Counted from the stretch's first letter, positions 16,614 to 25,227 are shown. The stretch is DNA of 64,000 nucleotides from Fen-1308 sp035319125 (GCA_035319125.1 DATHDG010000014.1:124001-188000); one strand, 5' to 3'. The notes: generated by a model not told the origin, from the sequence alone. A program made the numbers and translations.

Positions 16614-16627
16614 GTGGCTGACCTCCC

Positions 16628-17257
16628 CTAATGCTGTATATGACCAAGGATAGTCTCTCCTGCAGTCACAATGTCGCCGAGCTTGACCATCGGCACTGTC
16701 GACAGCGGTAAAAAGATGTCTACGCGCGAGCTGAACTTAATCACGCCATAGCGTTCACCTTTCTTTAGCGAGTCGCCAGGTGAGACGCGGCATACAGCAC
16801 GGCGCGCAACAAACCCGGCAATCTGTTTTACAAGAATGGTTCCATATTTTGTATCCATGGTCATGGCGATATTTTCGTTTTGCAATGATGCTTCCGGCTT
16901 AAAAGCAGAGAGGAATTTCCCTGAGGAGTGTACTACTTCATTAACTACGCCATCACATGGCGCACGGTTTACATGAACATCCAGTGGTGACATGAAGATG
17001 CTTATCTGCAGCATTTCACTTTTGATAAACTGACTTTCACTGATCGTCTGCAGCACTATCACTTTCCCGTCTGCGGGAGACACAAAAAGATCCTCGCCTC
17101 CAGGCGTTGACCTGTCGGGGTCTCTGAAGAAGTAAGCCATAAAAAGAGTCAGTGCAAGCGGCAGCAAAGCTATCCATGCAGGCCAGGCCAGCAATACGGC
17201 CGCTGTGACGATGGCAAAAAAGCCTATAAACGGATAACCTTCTTCGGCGAATTTCAT
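16628..17257 (-). CDS. psd: Phosphatidylserine decarboxylase proenzyme, short type
   Basis: A 209-residue proenzyme of the short (Psd-A) type with an N-terminal membrane segment (residues 8-43). Motifs FMSPLDVHVNRAP and KQIAGFVARRAVC are typical, and the C-terminal part holds the self-cleavage site where a serine becomes the pyruvoyl group. Here that site reads KFSSRVDIF: the residue before the reactive Ser is Ser rather than the usual Gly of RFGSRVD. The catalytic Ser itself is kept, so it is probably active. Paired with pssA for phosphatidylethanolamine synthesis. Confidence 0.93.
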   Translation of the reverse strand: MKFAEEGYPFIGFFAIVTAAVLLAWPAWIALLPLALTLFMAYFFRDPDRSTPGGEDLFVSPADGKVIVLQTISESQFIKSEMLQISIFMSPLDVHVNRAPCDGVVNEVVHSSGKFLSAFKPEASLQNENIAMTMDTKYGTILVKQIAGFVARRAVCRVSPGDSLKKGERYGVIKFSSRVDIFLPLSTVPMVKLGDIVTAGETILGHIQH

Positions 17258-17361
17258 TTATTCCTGGCTGTCAGTTTTTGAAAGTCGGAGGGGATTGGAA
17301 AGAAGCCGGCAAATGGATTCCTGTTCCCCTGATACCGACTATCAACTTCGATTTTCAATCA

Positions 17362-18378
17362 CTATGCCTTTGATTTGTCAACCAGCTTACCTTTTTTCAG
17401 CCACGGCATCATTGCACGCAGTTTAGCTCCGACTTCCTCTATCGGGTGTAGTTCGCCTTTCTTAGTGAGGGCATTGAAAGTAGGTTTGTTGACCTTGCAC
17501 TCCAACAGCCACTCGTTAGCAAATTTGCCATCCTGAATCTCACTGAGTATTTTCTTCATTTCCTTCTTTGTTTCTTCTGTCACTATGCGCGGCCCCCTGG
17601 TGATATCACCATATTGCGCCGTATTGCTTATAGAATACCTCATTGTGGAGATTCCGCCCTCGTAGATGAGATCGACTATGAGCTTAACCTCGTGCAGGCA
17701 TTCAAAATAAGCCATCTCAGGAGAATATCCAGCTTCAACCAGAGTTTCAAAGCCGGCTTGTATGAGGGCGGTCAATCCTCCGCAAAGCACTACTTGCTCG
17801 CCAAACAGGTCCGTTTCAGTCTCTTCCCTGAAAGAGGTTTCGATGATTCCTGCTCTACCTCCACCGATGCTGGATGCATAAGCGAGTGCTATTTCACGAG
17901 TGTTTTTAGATGGGTCCTGATTCACGGCGATTAGACAGGGTACACCGCTACCCTTAGAATATTCAGATCTGACAAGGTGTCCAGGACCCTTCGGAGCAAC
18001 CATGAAAACATTTGCATCAGCCGGGGGCACTATTTGACCGAAATGAATATTGAATCCATGGGCAAAGCCCAGATAGACTCCCTTCTTCATATTAGGTGCG
18101 ATTTCCGCCTTGTATATGTCTGCTTGTATTTCATCCGGGAGCAGCACCATAACTATATCACCCTTCCGCGCTGCCTCAGCAGCCGTCATCACTGTAAATC
18201 CAGCCGCTACCGCCTTGTCCCAATTCGCACCTTTTGTCTCAGCGACTATCACGTCCATGCCGCTTTCTTTAAGGTTATTAGCATGGGCATGACCTTGACT
18301 GCCATAACCCATAATCACTATCTTCTTTTTCTTCAAAAGGCCCAGATTAGCGTCTTTGTCATAATAAATCTTAACCAT
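17362..18378 (-). CDS. ilvC: Ketol-acid reductoisomerase (class I)
   Basis: A 338-residue acetohydroxyacid isomeroreductase in the valine/leucine/isoleucine pathway. The Rossmann motif GYGSQGHAHANNL is at residues 24-36; metal and catalytic residues appear in ETETDLFGEQ and FECLHEVKLIVDLIYEGG. The cofactor-selectivity loop after strand beta-2 (residues 46-52, AETKGAN) is one residue shorter than in NADPH enzymes and lacks their Arg and Ser phosphate ligands, with Glu47 instead, which suggests NADH use. A GGAGG site lies just before the ATG. It heads the ilvC-psd-pssA-leuA run. Confidence 0.95.
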   Translation of the reverse strand: MVKIYYDKDANLGLLKKKKIVIMGYGSQGHAHANNLKESGMDVIVAETKGANWDKAVAAGFTVMTAAEAARKGDIVMVLLPDEIQADIYKAEIAPNMKKGVYLGFAHGFNIHFGQIVPPADANVFMVAPKGPGHLVRSEYSKGSGVPCLIAVNQDPSKNTREIALAYASSIGGGRAGIIETSFREETETDLFGEQVVLCGGLTALIQAGFETLVEAGYSPEMAYFECLHEVKLIVDLIYEGGISTMRYSISNTAQYGDITRGPRIVTEETKKEMKKILSEIQDGKFANEWLLECKVNKPTFNALTKKGELHPIEEVGAKLRAMMPWLKKGKLVDKSKA

Positions 18379-18425
18379 CTCAATACCTCCATTGTTTACT
18401 GTAGTCCAAAGGACAAATGCTTTAT

Positions 18426-18431
18426 ATTATA
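18426..18431 (-). promoter_or_regulatory. -10 element upstream of ilvC
   Basis: TATAAT on the minus strand, giving a leader of about 40 bases before the ilvC ATG. The -35 region is AT-rich and not clear. The leader holds only a short GTCC/GGAC hairpin and no T-box or leader peptide. Confidence 0.45.
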
Positions 18432-18529
18432 CAATACATCTCGATAATATTATTCTAACCGAATCAAACCTTTTGATGAACCATGATAAGAGCATAGATA
18501 GCCTATCTTAGCCGACGGATTTTTGATGG

Positions 18530-18535
18530 TATAAT
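18530..18535 (+). promoter_or_regulatory. -10 element overlapping the start region of the NfeD gene
   Basis: TATAAT ends five bases before the ATG at 18541, so transcription should begin at or within a base or two of the start codon. There is no Shine-Dalgarno sequence and no clear -35, suggesting a leaderless message. Confidence 0.45.
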
Positions 18536-18540
18536 TGTTC

Positions 18541-19857
18541 ATGCAGTTGAGACAGCAGAAAAAGGCCTTTCAGTTAGTTGCCATCTCCATATTCATATTT
18601 ATAGTTACAGCTGTAGGTTGCAAGGCTGAGGAATCTCATTTGCATAGCGGGGACATATCGTCTGTAGCAATTACAGGCATAATCAACCCTGTTGCTGCCG
18701 AATACATCCATAAGTCACTAGAAAGAGCGTCAAGTGCAAAAGCAGGTGCACTGTTAATTGAGCTGGATACCCCTGGGGGACTCGATACGTCCATGCGCAG
18801 CATAGTGAAGGATATTATGTCGAGCCGCATACCCGTAATAGTATATGTCGCGCCTTCAGGTGCAAGAGCTGCATCAGCCGGGGTTTTTATTGCGCTGTCC
18901 GCACACATAGCGGCAATGGCGCCCGGGACCAATATAGGAGCGGCGCATCCGGTATCCATTGGTGAAAAAATGGATAAGGTTATGGCTGAAAAGGCAACTA
19001 ATGATGCAGCAGCTTATATAAAGTCGATTGCTGAAGAACGTAATAGAAATAGTCAATGGGCTGAAGATGCGGTCAGGAAAAGCGTTTCGATTACAGAAAT
19101 TGATGCCTTGAAAATGCATGTCATAGATTTGGTTGCAAAGGATACTGAAGCGCTTTTAAAGGAGATTGATGGCAGAGAACTGATGATTGCCGGCGCTTCT
19201 ATAAAGGTGAAAACTGCGTCTGTCCGCGTAATTAAAGAGCCGATGAGCTTAAGATTGAAGATCCTTAACTTGATCAGTGATCCGAGCTTTGCCTACATCC
19301 TCATGCTCCTGGGTTTTTATGGGCTCTTCTTTGAGTTGACTAATCCGGGTACTCTCGTGCCGGGCGTAATAGGTGTTATATCTCTCGTGCTGGCGTTTTA
19401 TGCGTTCCAGACAATTCCTGTGAATTATGCGGGATTGCTATTGATCGTTATTGGTATCGTTTTATTTCTGCTTGAGGTCAAGGTGGCATCGTACGGTTTG
19501 CTTACTGTAGGAGGTATAGTATCTATCACGCTTGGTTCACTGATGTTGTTCGAATCACCTTTGCCTTTTCTGCGGGTTTCGCTTGCGATTATCCTGCCGG
19601 TTGCAATGGTCACTGCGGTGTTCTTTATTTTGACATTTCGATTAGCCTATAAGGCTCACAAGAGAGAACATGCGACAGGAAGAGAATCTCTTGTCGGAAT
19701 GGAAGGGCTGGCGAAATCGGATATCGGACCCAGCGGTGGGCTGGCTCAAGTGCATGGAGAGATTTGGTCCGCTTTTTCGGAGGAAGGCATTACCAAGAAT
19801 TCCATTATAGTGGTGGAAGATGTAAGGGGGCTTAAACTTCTGGTAAAAAAGAGATGA
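18541..19857 (+). CDS. NfeD-type membrane-bound serine protease (ClpP-class)
   Basis: A 438-residue long-form NfeD protein. A signal or anchor segment (residues 10-30) is followed by a ClpP/SppA-like protease domain, with substrate-binding LLIELDTPGGLDTSM, nucleophile Ser in ARAASAGVFIA and the general-base Lys in KVMAEKATNDAAAYI. Four to five membrane segments follow (from about residue 240) and a C-terminal OB-fold NfeD domain (GLAQVHGEIWSAFSEEG). These proteases act on membrane proteins, often with a stomatin/SPFH partner, but none is adjacent here. Start at ATG 18541; an upstream TTG is possible. Confidence 0.88.
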   Translation: MQLRQQKKAFQLVAISIFIFIVTAVGCKAEESHLHSGDISSVAITGIINPVAAEYIHKSLERASSAKAGALLIELDTPGGLDTSMRSIVKDIMSSRIPVIVYVAPSGARAASAGVFIALSAHIAAMAPGTNIGAAHPVSIGEKMDKVMAEKATNDAAAYIKSIAEERNRNSQWAEDAVRKSVSITEIDALKMHVIDLVAKDTEALLKEIDGRELMIAGASIKVKTASVRVIKEPMSLRLKILNLISDPSFAYILMLLGFYGLFFELTNPGTLVPGVIGVISLVLAFYAFQTIPVNYAGLLLIVIGIVLFLLEVKVASYGLLTVGGIVSITLGSLMLFESPLPFLRVSLAIILPVAMVTAVFFILTFRLAYKAHKREHATGRESLVGMEGLAKSDIGPSGGLAQVHGEIWSAFSEEGITKNSIIVVEDVRGLKLLVKKR

Positions 19858-19885
19858 GCCATGATGACAAAATGGCTTTGTTTTC

Positions 19886-19915
19886 TTGAAAAAAGAAAGC
19901 GGCTTTCCTTAGAAT
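19886..19915 (+). promoter_or_regulatory. Promoter of the predicted ceramide operon
   Basis: TTGAAA (19886-19891) and TAGAAT (19910-19915) are 18 bases apart. AAAAGGAC follows as ribosome site for the ATG at 19926. Confidence 0.5.
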
Positions 19916-19925
19916 TAAAAGGACA

Positions 19926-20885
19926 ATGAGAGCCCTTGTTACCGGAGCTACAGGCTTTATCGGAGGCCATCTTGTCGAGGCCCTTATCAATGAAGGCTTT
20001 GATGTTACATGTTTGACGAGGCCGACTTCAAACTTAAGATATCTTGAGGGCCTAAATATCTCATTCCTTCATGGTGATTGCACCGATCCTTCTACTCTGT
20101 CAAAAGTTCATGATTTCGATTATATATTTCACCTGGCCGGCCTCACAAAATTCTCCTCTGAAGATGAAGCAGTCCGTGTCAACGAGAAAGGAACGGAAAA
20201 TATAGCGGATGCGGCGATAAGAGGCAACTCTGGTCTGAAGCGCTTTGTGTATGTCAGCAGCCTCGCAGCCGCAGGCCCTTGCTGTCAAGGCAAGCCACTT
20301 ATAGAAGACTGTGAGCCTCAGCCTGTCTCAGTTTATGGGCGGACAAAACTTGGCGGCGAAAAGGCAGTTCTCGGACGGAAGGGTAAGATGCCGTTTACCA
20401 TTATTCGGCCTCCTGCAGTTTACGGTCCCCGTGACAGGGATTTGCTTGTGATCTTCAAGATGGTGAAGATGGGTCTTGTCCCGTATTGGGGAAAGGCATA
20501 CTATTCGTTCCTGTACGTTGACGACCTCGTGCATGGTATAATACTGTCTGCGCTAAAAGAGGAAGGCGAAGGAGAGATATTTTTTATGTCGGACGGAGGC
20601 ATCTATTCGTCAGACGATCTTATAGCAGCCATCTCCCAGGCGCTCCAGTGCAGCCCGATCAAGCTGGGTATTCCTAAATTTGTGATGCCGCTGTTCGGGG
20701 CGCTGGCTGAGAAGTTGCCGGGGTGCAGCATAATCAACCCCGATAAGATGAAAGAGATCAGGCATTCTTTATGGACTTGCGATTCGAACAAAGCGCGGGA
20801 GAAACTCGGATTCTCTCCTAAAGTGAAAATTAAGGAAGGAGCTAAGTGGACTGCTGATTGGTACAGAATCCATAATTGGCTATGA
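19926..20885 (+). CDS. Extended SDR / NAD-dependent epimerase-like protein, predicted ceramide reductase (CerR-like)
   Basis: A 319-residue extended short-chain dehydrogenase: GATGFIGGHL dinucleotide motif at residues 7-16, VYVSSLAAAGP active-site Ser region, and the catalytic Tyr-x3-Lys in YGRTKLGGEK, with RPPAVYGPRDRD after it. On its own it could be a sugar epimerase. Its gene overlaps a serine palmitoyltransferase-like gene by four bases and is followed by a GNAT-type acyltransferase, the arrangement of the bacterial ceramide pathway of Caulobacter, where CerR reduces the 3-oxo group. That assignment is from context. Confidence 0.75.
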   Translation: MRALVTGATGFIGGHLVEALINEGFDVTCLTRPTSNLRYLEGLNISFLHGDCTDPSTLSKVHDFDYIFHLAGLTKFSSEDEAVRVNEKGTENIADAAIRGNSGLKRFVYVSSLAAAGPCCQGKPLIEDCEPQPVSVYGRTKLGGEKAVLGRKGKMPFTIIRPPAVYGPRDRDLLVIFKMVKMGLVPYWGKAYYSFLYVDDLVHGIILSALKEEGEGEIFFMSDGGIYSSDDLIAAISQALQCSPIKLGIPKFVMPLFGALAEKLPGCSIINPDKMKEIRHSLWTCDSNKAREKLGFSPKVKIKEGAKWTADWYRIHNWL

Positions 20886-22072
20886 CTCAAAAAACAGATA
20901 TATTCGAAAAATGCTTTAGATTTACGATTGCCAGGGAGCTTCAGCAAGCAGGCATTTATCCTTTTTTCAGGATGATTGAAAGCGCTCAGGATCCGGAAGT
21001 TATTATGAACGGCAAGAAAATGATCATGGTCGGTTCTAATAATTATCTCGGTCTTACAAATCATCCAAAAGTTAAAGAAGCAGCTATTGAGGCGGTGAAG
21101 AAATATGGCTCCGGCTGCGCGGGTTCGCGCTTTCTAAATGGTACCCTTGATATACATGTGCGGCTGGAAGAAAAACTTGCAAAGTTTATGAATAGGGATG
21201 CCGCGCTGATCTTTTCGACTGGATTTCAGGTGAATCTTGGCGTGATTTCCGCACTGGTCGGCAAAGATGATGTGGTTATCATCGACAAAATGGACCATGC
21301 CAGTATAGTGGATGGATGCAAGCTCTCATATGGCGAAGTGAAGAGATTCAGGCACAACGATATGGCAGACCTCGAAAGAGTATTGAATGATAATAACGGC
21401 AGAGGGAAGCTAATCGTAGTGGATGGCGTCTTCAGCATGGAAGGAGATATCATCGATCTCCCTTCAGTGGTTAAGATAGCGAAGAAGCATGGAGCGCGGC
21501 TTATGGTTGACGACGCTCATGGAATTGGCGTTCTTGGAAAGACGGGAAGAGGCACTGCACAGCACTTCGGCCTCGAAAGCGAGGTTGATCTTGTTATGGG
21601 GACATATAGCAAATCGCTTGCATCTATCGGTGGATTTATTGCCGGAGACGATGACGTTATCCATTACATCAAACATATGGCAAGAGCCCTGATATTCAGT
21701 GCAAGCCCTCCGCCTGCGTCAGTTGCTGCGGTAAGTGCGGCGCTCGACATTATAGACAGTGAGCCTGAGAGGATTGCCAGGCTCTGGGATAACACAAGAA
21801 GAATGCTGCAGAGTTTTAAAACACTTGGTTTTCAAATTGGTCCGAGCGAAACGCCAATTATTCCGATCATCGTGGGCGCTGACGAAACCGCCTTCAAGAT
21901 GGCCATTGCACTTCAGGAAGAAGGCGTATTTGCCAATGTAGCTGTATCTCCTGCGGTGCCTCCTGGAAAAGCTCTGATAAGGACCAGTTATATGGCAACG
22001 CATACTGACGAACAACTCGACAAAGTGCTGGAGGCCTTCAAGAAGGTCGGCAGAGCCATGGGAATCATCTGA
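20882..22072 (+). CDS. Alpha-oxoamine synthase, predicted serine palmitoyltransferase
   Basis: A 396-residue PLP enzyme. ATG 20882 overlaps the previous stop (ATGA). The PLP lysine lies in MGTYSKSLASIGG; the cofactor ring Asp and His are in VDDAHGIGVLGKTGRG; substrate loop YGSGCAGSRFLNGTLDIHV. The segment LIFSASPPPASVAA resembles bacterial serine palmitoyltransferases more than AONS or KBL. It would condense serine with an acyl thioester to 3-oxo-sphinganine. No biotin or threonine catabolism genes are nearby; the neighbours match a ceramide pathway. KBL activity is the main alternative. Confidence 0.82.
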   Translation: MTQKTDIFEKCFRFTIARELQQAGIYPFFRMIESAQDPEVIMNGKKMIMVGSNNYLGLTNHPKVKEAAIEAVKKYGSGCAGSRFLNGTLDIHVRLEEKLAKFMNRDAALIFSTGFQVNLGVISALVGKDDVVIIDKMDHASIVDGCKLSYGEVKRFRHNDMADLERVLNDNNGRGKLIVVDGVFSMEGDIIDLPSVVKIAKKHGARLMVDDAHGIGVLGKTGRGTAQHFGLESEVDLVMGTYSKSLASIGGFIAGDDDVIHYIKHMARALIFSASPPPASVAAVSAALDIIDSEPERIARLWDNTRRMLQSFKTLGFQIGPSETPIIPIIVGADETAFKMAIALQEEGVFANVAVSPAVPPGKALIRTSYMATHTDEQLDKVLEAFKKVGRAMGII

Positions 22073-22092
22073 TTGCCTTGTAAGAGGTCATT

Positions 22093-23223
22093 GTGACTGT
22101 GCATTCTCCGGCGGGAATCGATATCATCAGAGTTGAAGGCCGCCGAGACCTTTTAAGTTTTATAAAATTTCCACTTTCGCTTTATAGCAAGGATCCTCTC
22201 TACTGCCCGCAATTAACCCGGGATCTTAAGGTCCATTTTTCTAGGAAAAACCCTTTTTTCGAGGATGCTGAAGTGGAGTTTTTTTTGGCTTTGCAGCGGG
22301 GCAGAATCGTCGGACGAATCGCATCGATCGTCAACCATCTTCATTTGAAGATTCATAATGATAAAGCAGGCTTCTTTGGATTCTTCGAAAGCATTAACGA
22401 ACCGACTGTTGCAAATGCGCTTTTGGATACGGTTTCTAATCGTTTAAAGGCAGCGGGTATGAAAAAAATTCGCGGACCTATGAATTTCTCTACCAATGAA
22501 GAGTGCGGCTTCCTGCTTGAAGGCTTCAGTGAAGCTCCAATGCTGATGATGCCTTATAATCCTCCTTATTATAATGACCTTATGCACGGATACGGTTTTA
22601 TTAAAGCAAAGGATTTGCATGCGTACATCTATGATGTTCTGCCGGAGTTGCCTGATAAGATATTGCGTGTAGCAGCGATAGCTGATAAACGTGGAATTAC
22701 TGCGAGGCAGGTCACAAAAGATTACTTCATGGAGGCTATGCGCGGCTTCAGAGAGGTCTATAATGCAGCGTGGGAAGATAACTGGGGCTTTATACCGATG
22801 TCGGAGAACGAGCTGGCTTACAGCGCGAAGCGTCTGAAACCGCTGGTGGTTTCTGATATGACAATAGTAGCCGAGAAGGATGGTGAAGCGGTAGGTTTCC
22901 TGGGAATGCTGCCCGATTTCAATTTTGTCCTAAAGAGAATGCAGGGCAAAATGACTCCCGTTACTCTTGCAAAGGCTTTATATTATTCGAGGAAGATACC
23001 GGATCTGCGCATGCTTCTGCTGGGTAGCAGGCCTGAGTATAGAAACAAGGGCGTCGACGGTATAATGTTTAGGGAAGCTTTCAAGGGCGTAAAACGGGGT
23101 AATTACAAACGCGTTGAATTTTCCTGGATTCTGGAGGACAACTTAAATGTTATCCGCCTGATCGAAATGATTGGCGGAAGGCTCTACAAGAAATACCGGA
23201 TTTATGAAAAAGAAATCTCATGA
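22093..23223 (+). CDS. GNAT-fold N-acyltransferase, predicted bacterial ceramide synthase (bCerS-like)
   Basis: A 376-residue protein starting at GTG 22093 with an AAGAGGT site. It has two acetyltransferase-like halves: the first with AEVEFFLALQRGRIVGRIAS and a GFFGFFESIN segment, the second with DGEAVGFLGMLPDFN and the GSRPEYRNKGVDGIMF acyl-CoA-type loop. The motif RGPMNFSTNEECGFLLEGF in between is characteristic of this group. Bacterial ceramide synthases N-acylate the sphingoid base and belong to this superfamily. It lies 20 bases after the predicted serine palmitoyltransferase gene. Substrate assigned from family resemblance and context, not proven. Confidence 0.75.
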   Translation: MTVHSPAGIDIIRVEGRRDLLSFIKFPLSLYSKDPLYCPQLTRDLKVHFSRKNPFFEDAEVEFFLALQRGRIVGRIASIVNHLHLKIHNDKAGFFGFFESINEPTVANALLDTVSNRLKAAGMKKIRGPMNFSTNEECGFLLEGFSEAPMLMMPYNPPYYNDLMHGYGFIKAKDLHAYIYDVLPELPDKILRVAAIADKRGITARQVTKDYFMEAMRGFREVYNAAWEDNWGFIPMSENELAYSAKRLKPLVVSDMTIVAEKDGEAVGFLGMLPDFNFVLKRMQGKMTPVTLAKALYYSRKIPDLRMLLLGSRPEYRNKGVDGIMFREAFKGVKRGNYKRVEFSWILEDNLNVIRLIEMIGGRLYKKYRIYEKEIS

Positions 23224-23250
23224 GCTCATATGCTGCATAATAGCTGAATT

Positions 23251-24141
23251 ATGACAAAGCGCTTGAAACGAATTCTGACGGCAACTGCAATTGTCGTATG
23301 TATTATTTGCATTGCACTGATCTTTCTTATCAGAAATGCTAACGAGGTCCTTAAGGCGCAACTGGAAGGTTTCCTCGGCAAAGATTTTCATGTTGATCGC
23401 ATAGAACTCAATTGGGGAAATGTTGATGCCTATGGAGTGCATCTTACCAAGGACGGGCAAGACATTTTGCGTGTTGACCGGCTTAGAATCAAGGCTGACT
23501 TCATGGGGTTTGTAAAGAAATATTACTCGATATCCAGCATTACAGTTGAAAAACCCTTTATTCTGGTATCGGTCGACAAGCAAGGAAAACTCATGCTGCC
23601 ATTGATGAGCAGTAAGGGTAGGGCTGATAAGCCAGATAAAAGTGATGGAAATATTGCCGTTGATGTTTCAAATCTTGTCATTGTCGATGGTGAGCTTCAT
23701 CTTGTAGATGAGCGCATGCCTGCAAAGTATAACAGAATTGATATGACCGGCCTGAATCTGAGAGTTGATAATCTTAAATACCCTCTTGCTGATAATTTTT
23801 CAAAATTTAATTTAACAGCCATGTCTGCGGGAAGGATCGTGTCGGGCAGTTTTTCTGCCGACGGCAAAATTAATTTAAAAACAGTTGATGCTGACATGAG
23901 TTTTGATGGTAAAAATATAACGCTGTTGGATGCAGAGGGAGCAGGGCCGATGCTTAAAACAGACAGTATGAAGTTCAGGCTTTTCCTGCATGACAGTCAA
24001 GAGGGAATGGTATATACTTTTGATGATGCAGTAATAAAGCGCCCGGTTATAAGATATGAAACAGACACAAAGGGCGATCTGGCAAGCCCGTGGGGCGAAA
24101 TCATAAATGGAATAACTAACCTGGCAGCAAAGAGGACATAA
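23251..24141 (+). CDS. AsmA/DUF748-like membrane-anchored periplasmic protein
   Basis: A 296-residue protein with one N-terminal membrane anchor (about residues 8-27) and a long periplasmic beta-rich part. Features such as GFLGKDFHVDRIELNWGNVD, LRVDRLRIKADFMGF, ISSITVEKPFILV and LVIVDGELHLVDE are the repeated strands of AsmA-like proteins, which form hydrophobic grooves moving lipids between membranes. It is much shorter than full AsmA/TamB proteins. It is the fourth gene of the predicted ceramide operon (27-base gap), so a role in moving the lipid product to the outer membrane is plausible. Inference. Confidence 0.7.
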   Translation: MTKRLKRILTATAIVVCIICIALIFLIRNANEVLKAQLEGFLGKDFHVDRIELNWGNVDAYGVHLTKDGQDILRVDRLRIKADFMGFVKKYYSISSITVEKPFILVSVDKQGKLMLPLMSSKGRADKPDKSDGNIAVDVSNLVIVDGELHLVDERMPAKYNRIDMTGLNLRVDNLKYPLADNFSKFNLTAMSAGRIVSGSFSADGKINLKTVDADMSFDGKNITLLDAEGAGPMLKTDSMKFRLFLHDSQEGMVYTFDDAVIKRPVIRYETDTKGDLASPWGEIINGITNLAAKRT

Positions 24142-24644
24142 ACGGTAGCACTGCAGAAGTCGAGATTTACGCCGGCGTGTGATTCTATCGGTTATCGTCA
24201 ATCGTGAAAGCAAGATCCCCAATACTGATATCACATTGAATTGTATAATTAATCATCATATTTATCGGCATCTTCTTTCTTCAATAGCAATAAAGTAAAC
24301 TCATGAAATCATCGATAATAAATATATAGCCTCTAGCAAAGGTCATATAAGTACAGTATGTACTGGAGCAATTTCCTCAAGCTGGGGAATGGAGTCATGG
24401 ACGTTAAGGATCGAACTGAACATCTGGAGCGAGTTGTGCTATGCGATCTTATTTTGGAAGACCGCGTAAATCCGGGATTCGCAAGACCATTCCTTTTCAG
24501 AGGCATTAAATTCGATGATTCCAGCGCCCCCGGAAAAAAGACGGCCGAATGCAAAATACAATAGTTGGGCATGCACGATACTCAAGCTGGTCTGTATTAT
24601 AGCGTCTATTTTTGAGAGGAAATAATAAGGATCGAAAGAGGCAG
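24142..24644. other. Gene-poor AT-rich stretch
   Basis: No convincing gene. A 68-codon frame at 24358-24564 has no ribosome site, no recognised domain and an ATG lying inside the small inverted repeat AGTACA-GTA-TGTACT (24350-24364), which may be a protein-binding site. The stretch probably holds the end of the ceramide operon and the promoter of the V4R sensor gene. Confidence 0.5.
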
Positions 24645-24710
24645 ATGATGTATCAGAACAAATATGCCGGAAACAAATATGCGAGAAACAAGGAGGTAGT
24701 AAATGGATAA
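24645..24710 (+). CDS. Possible 21-residue leader peptide overlapping the V4R gene start
   Basis: A tiny frame (MMYQNKYAGNKYARNKEVVN plus one Gly) with an upstream GAAAGAGG site. Its stop overlaps the start codon of the next gene (ATGGATAA), the usual layout for translational coupling. It contains the repeat NKYA twice. It may instead be a chance frame; the AAGGAGG it contains is the ribosome site of the V4R gene. Confidence 0.3.
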   Translation: MMYQNKYAGNKYARNKEVVNG

Positions 24711-25227
24711 AGATAGGAAGTATCAATTCAATTGGTCTCTCTTGGGGAATGTTTCAGAAGGACGCCCAAACCTTGGGCAAATGATGCGCGTTGAAGTCTA
24801 CCGCCTGATGCAATACTGTTTTCGTGATATCCTTGAAGACCGATACGGTAATCGTGAAGCAGATGAAATTACTTATCAGGCCGGATTCCTCGCAGGCAAG
24901 CATTTCTATGATCAAATGATCGGCACTATAGAGGGCATCGGCGATTTGGTGAAGAAATTGCAAGCGGCCCTTAAAGACCTTGGCATCGGCATTTTGCGTG
25001 TCGAGGAACATGATGAGAAAACTGGAAGGATAGTAATGACAGTATCCGAGGATCTTGATTGCTCAGGCCTGCCGCAACTCAGTTATGAGGTTTGCACCTA
25101 TGATGAAGGGTTTATTGCAGCGATTCTTGAATCGGCGCTGAGCAAAAAGTTCAATGTTAAGGAGATTGATTGTTGGTGCACTGGTGACAGGACCTGTCGT
25201 TTCCAGGCAACTCCGGCAGACGACTAG
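24703..25227 (+). CDS. V4R (4-vinyl reductase) domain sensor protein
   Basis: A 174-residue soluble protein with a V4R domain, a small-molecule or metal-binding module first seen in chlorophyll 4-vinyl reductase and the XylR/DmpR sensor region. The C-terminal EIDCWCTGDRTCRFQA segment holds the conserved cysteines, and ADEITYQAGFLAGKHF is the typical helix. A histidine kinase gene without its own sensor input domain follows four bases later, so this protein probably provides or transmits the signal. AAGGAGG lies before the ATG. Confidence 0.83.
   Translation: MDKDRKYQFNWSLLGNVSEGRPNLGQMMRVEVYRLMQYCFRDILEDRYGNREADEITYQAGFLAGKHFYDQMIGTIEGIGDLVKKLQAALKDLGIGILRVEEHDEKTGRIVMTVSEDLDCSGLPQLSYEVCTYDEGFIAAILESALSKKFNVKEIDCWCTGDRTCRFQATPADD

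Noticed and set aside
18379..18425. A T-box or leader-peptide attenuator before ilvC
   Set aside because: The leader is about 40 bases, with no T-box sequence, no run of branched-chain codons and no terminator.
24358..24564. A 68-codon plus-strand frame in the ceramide-V4R gap
   Set aside because: No ribosome site, no recognised domain, and the start codon lies inside a small inverted repeat.
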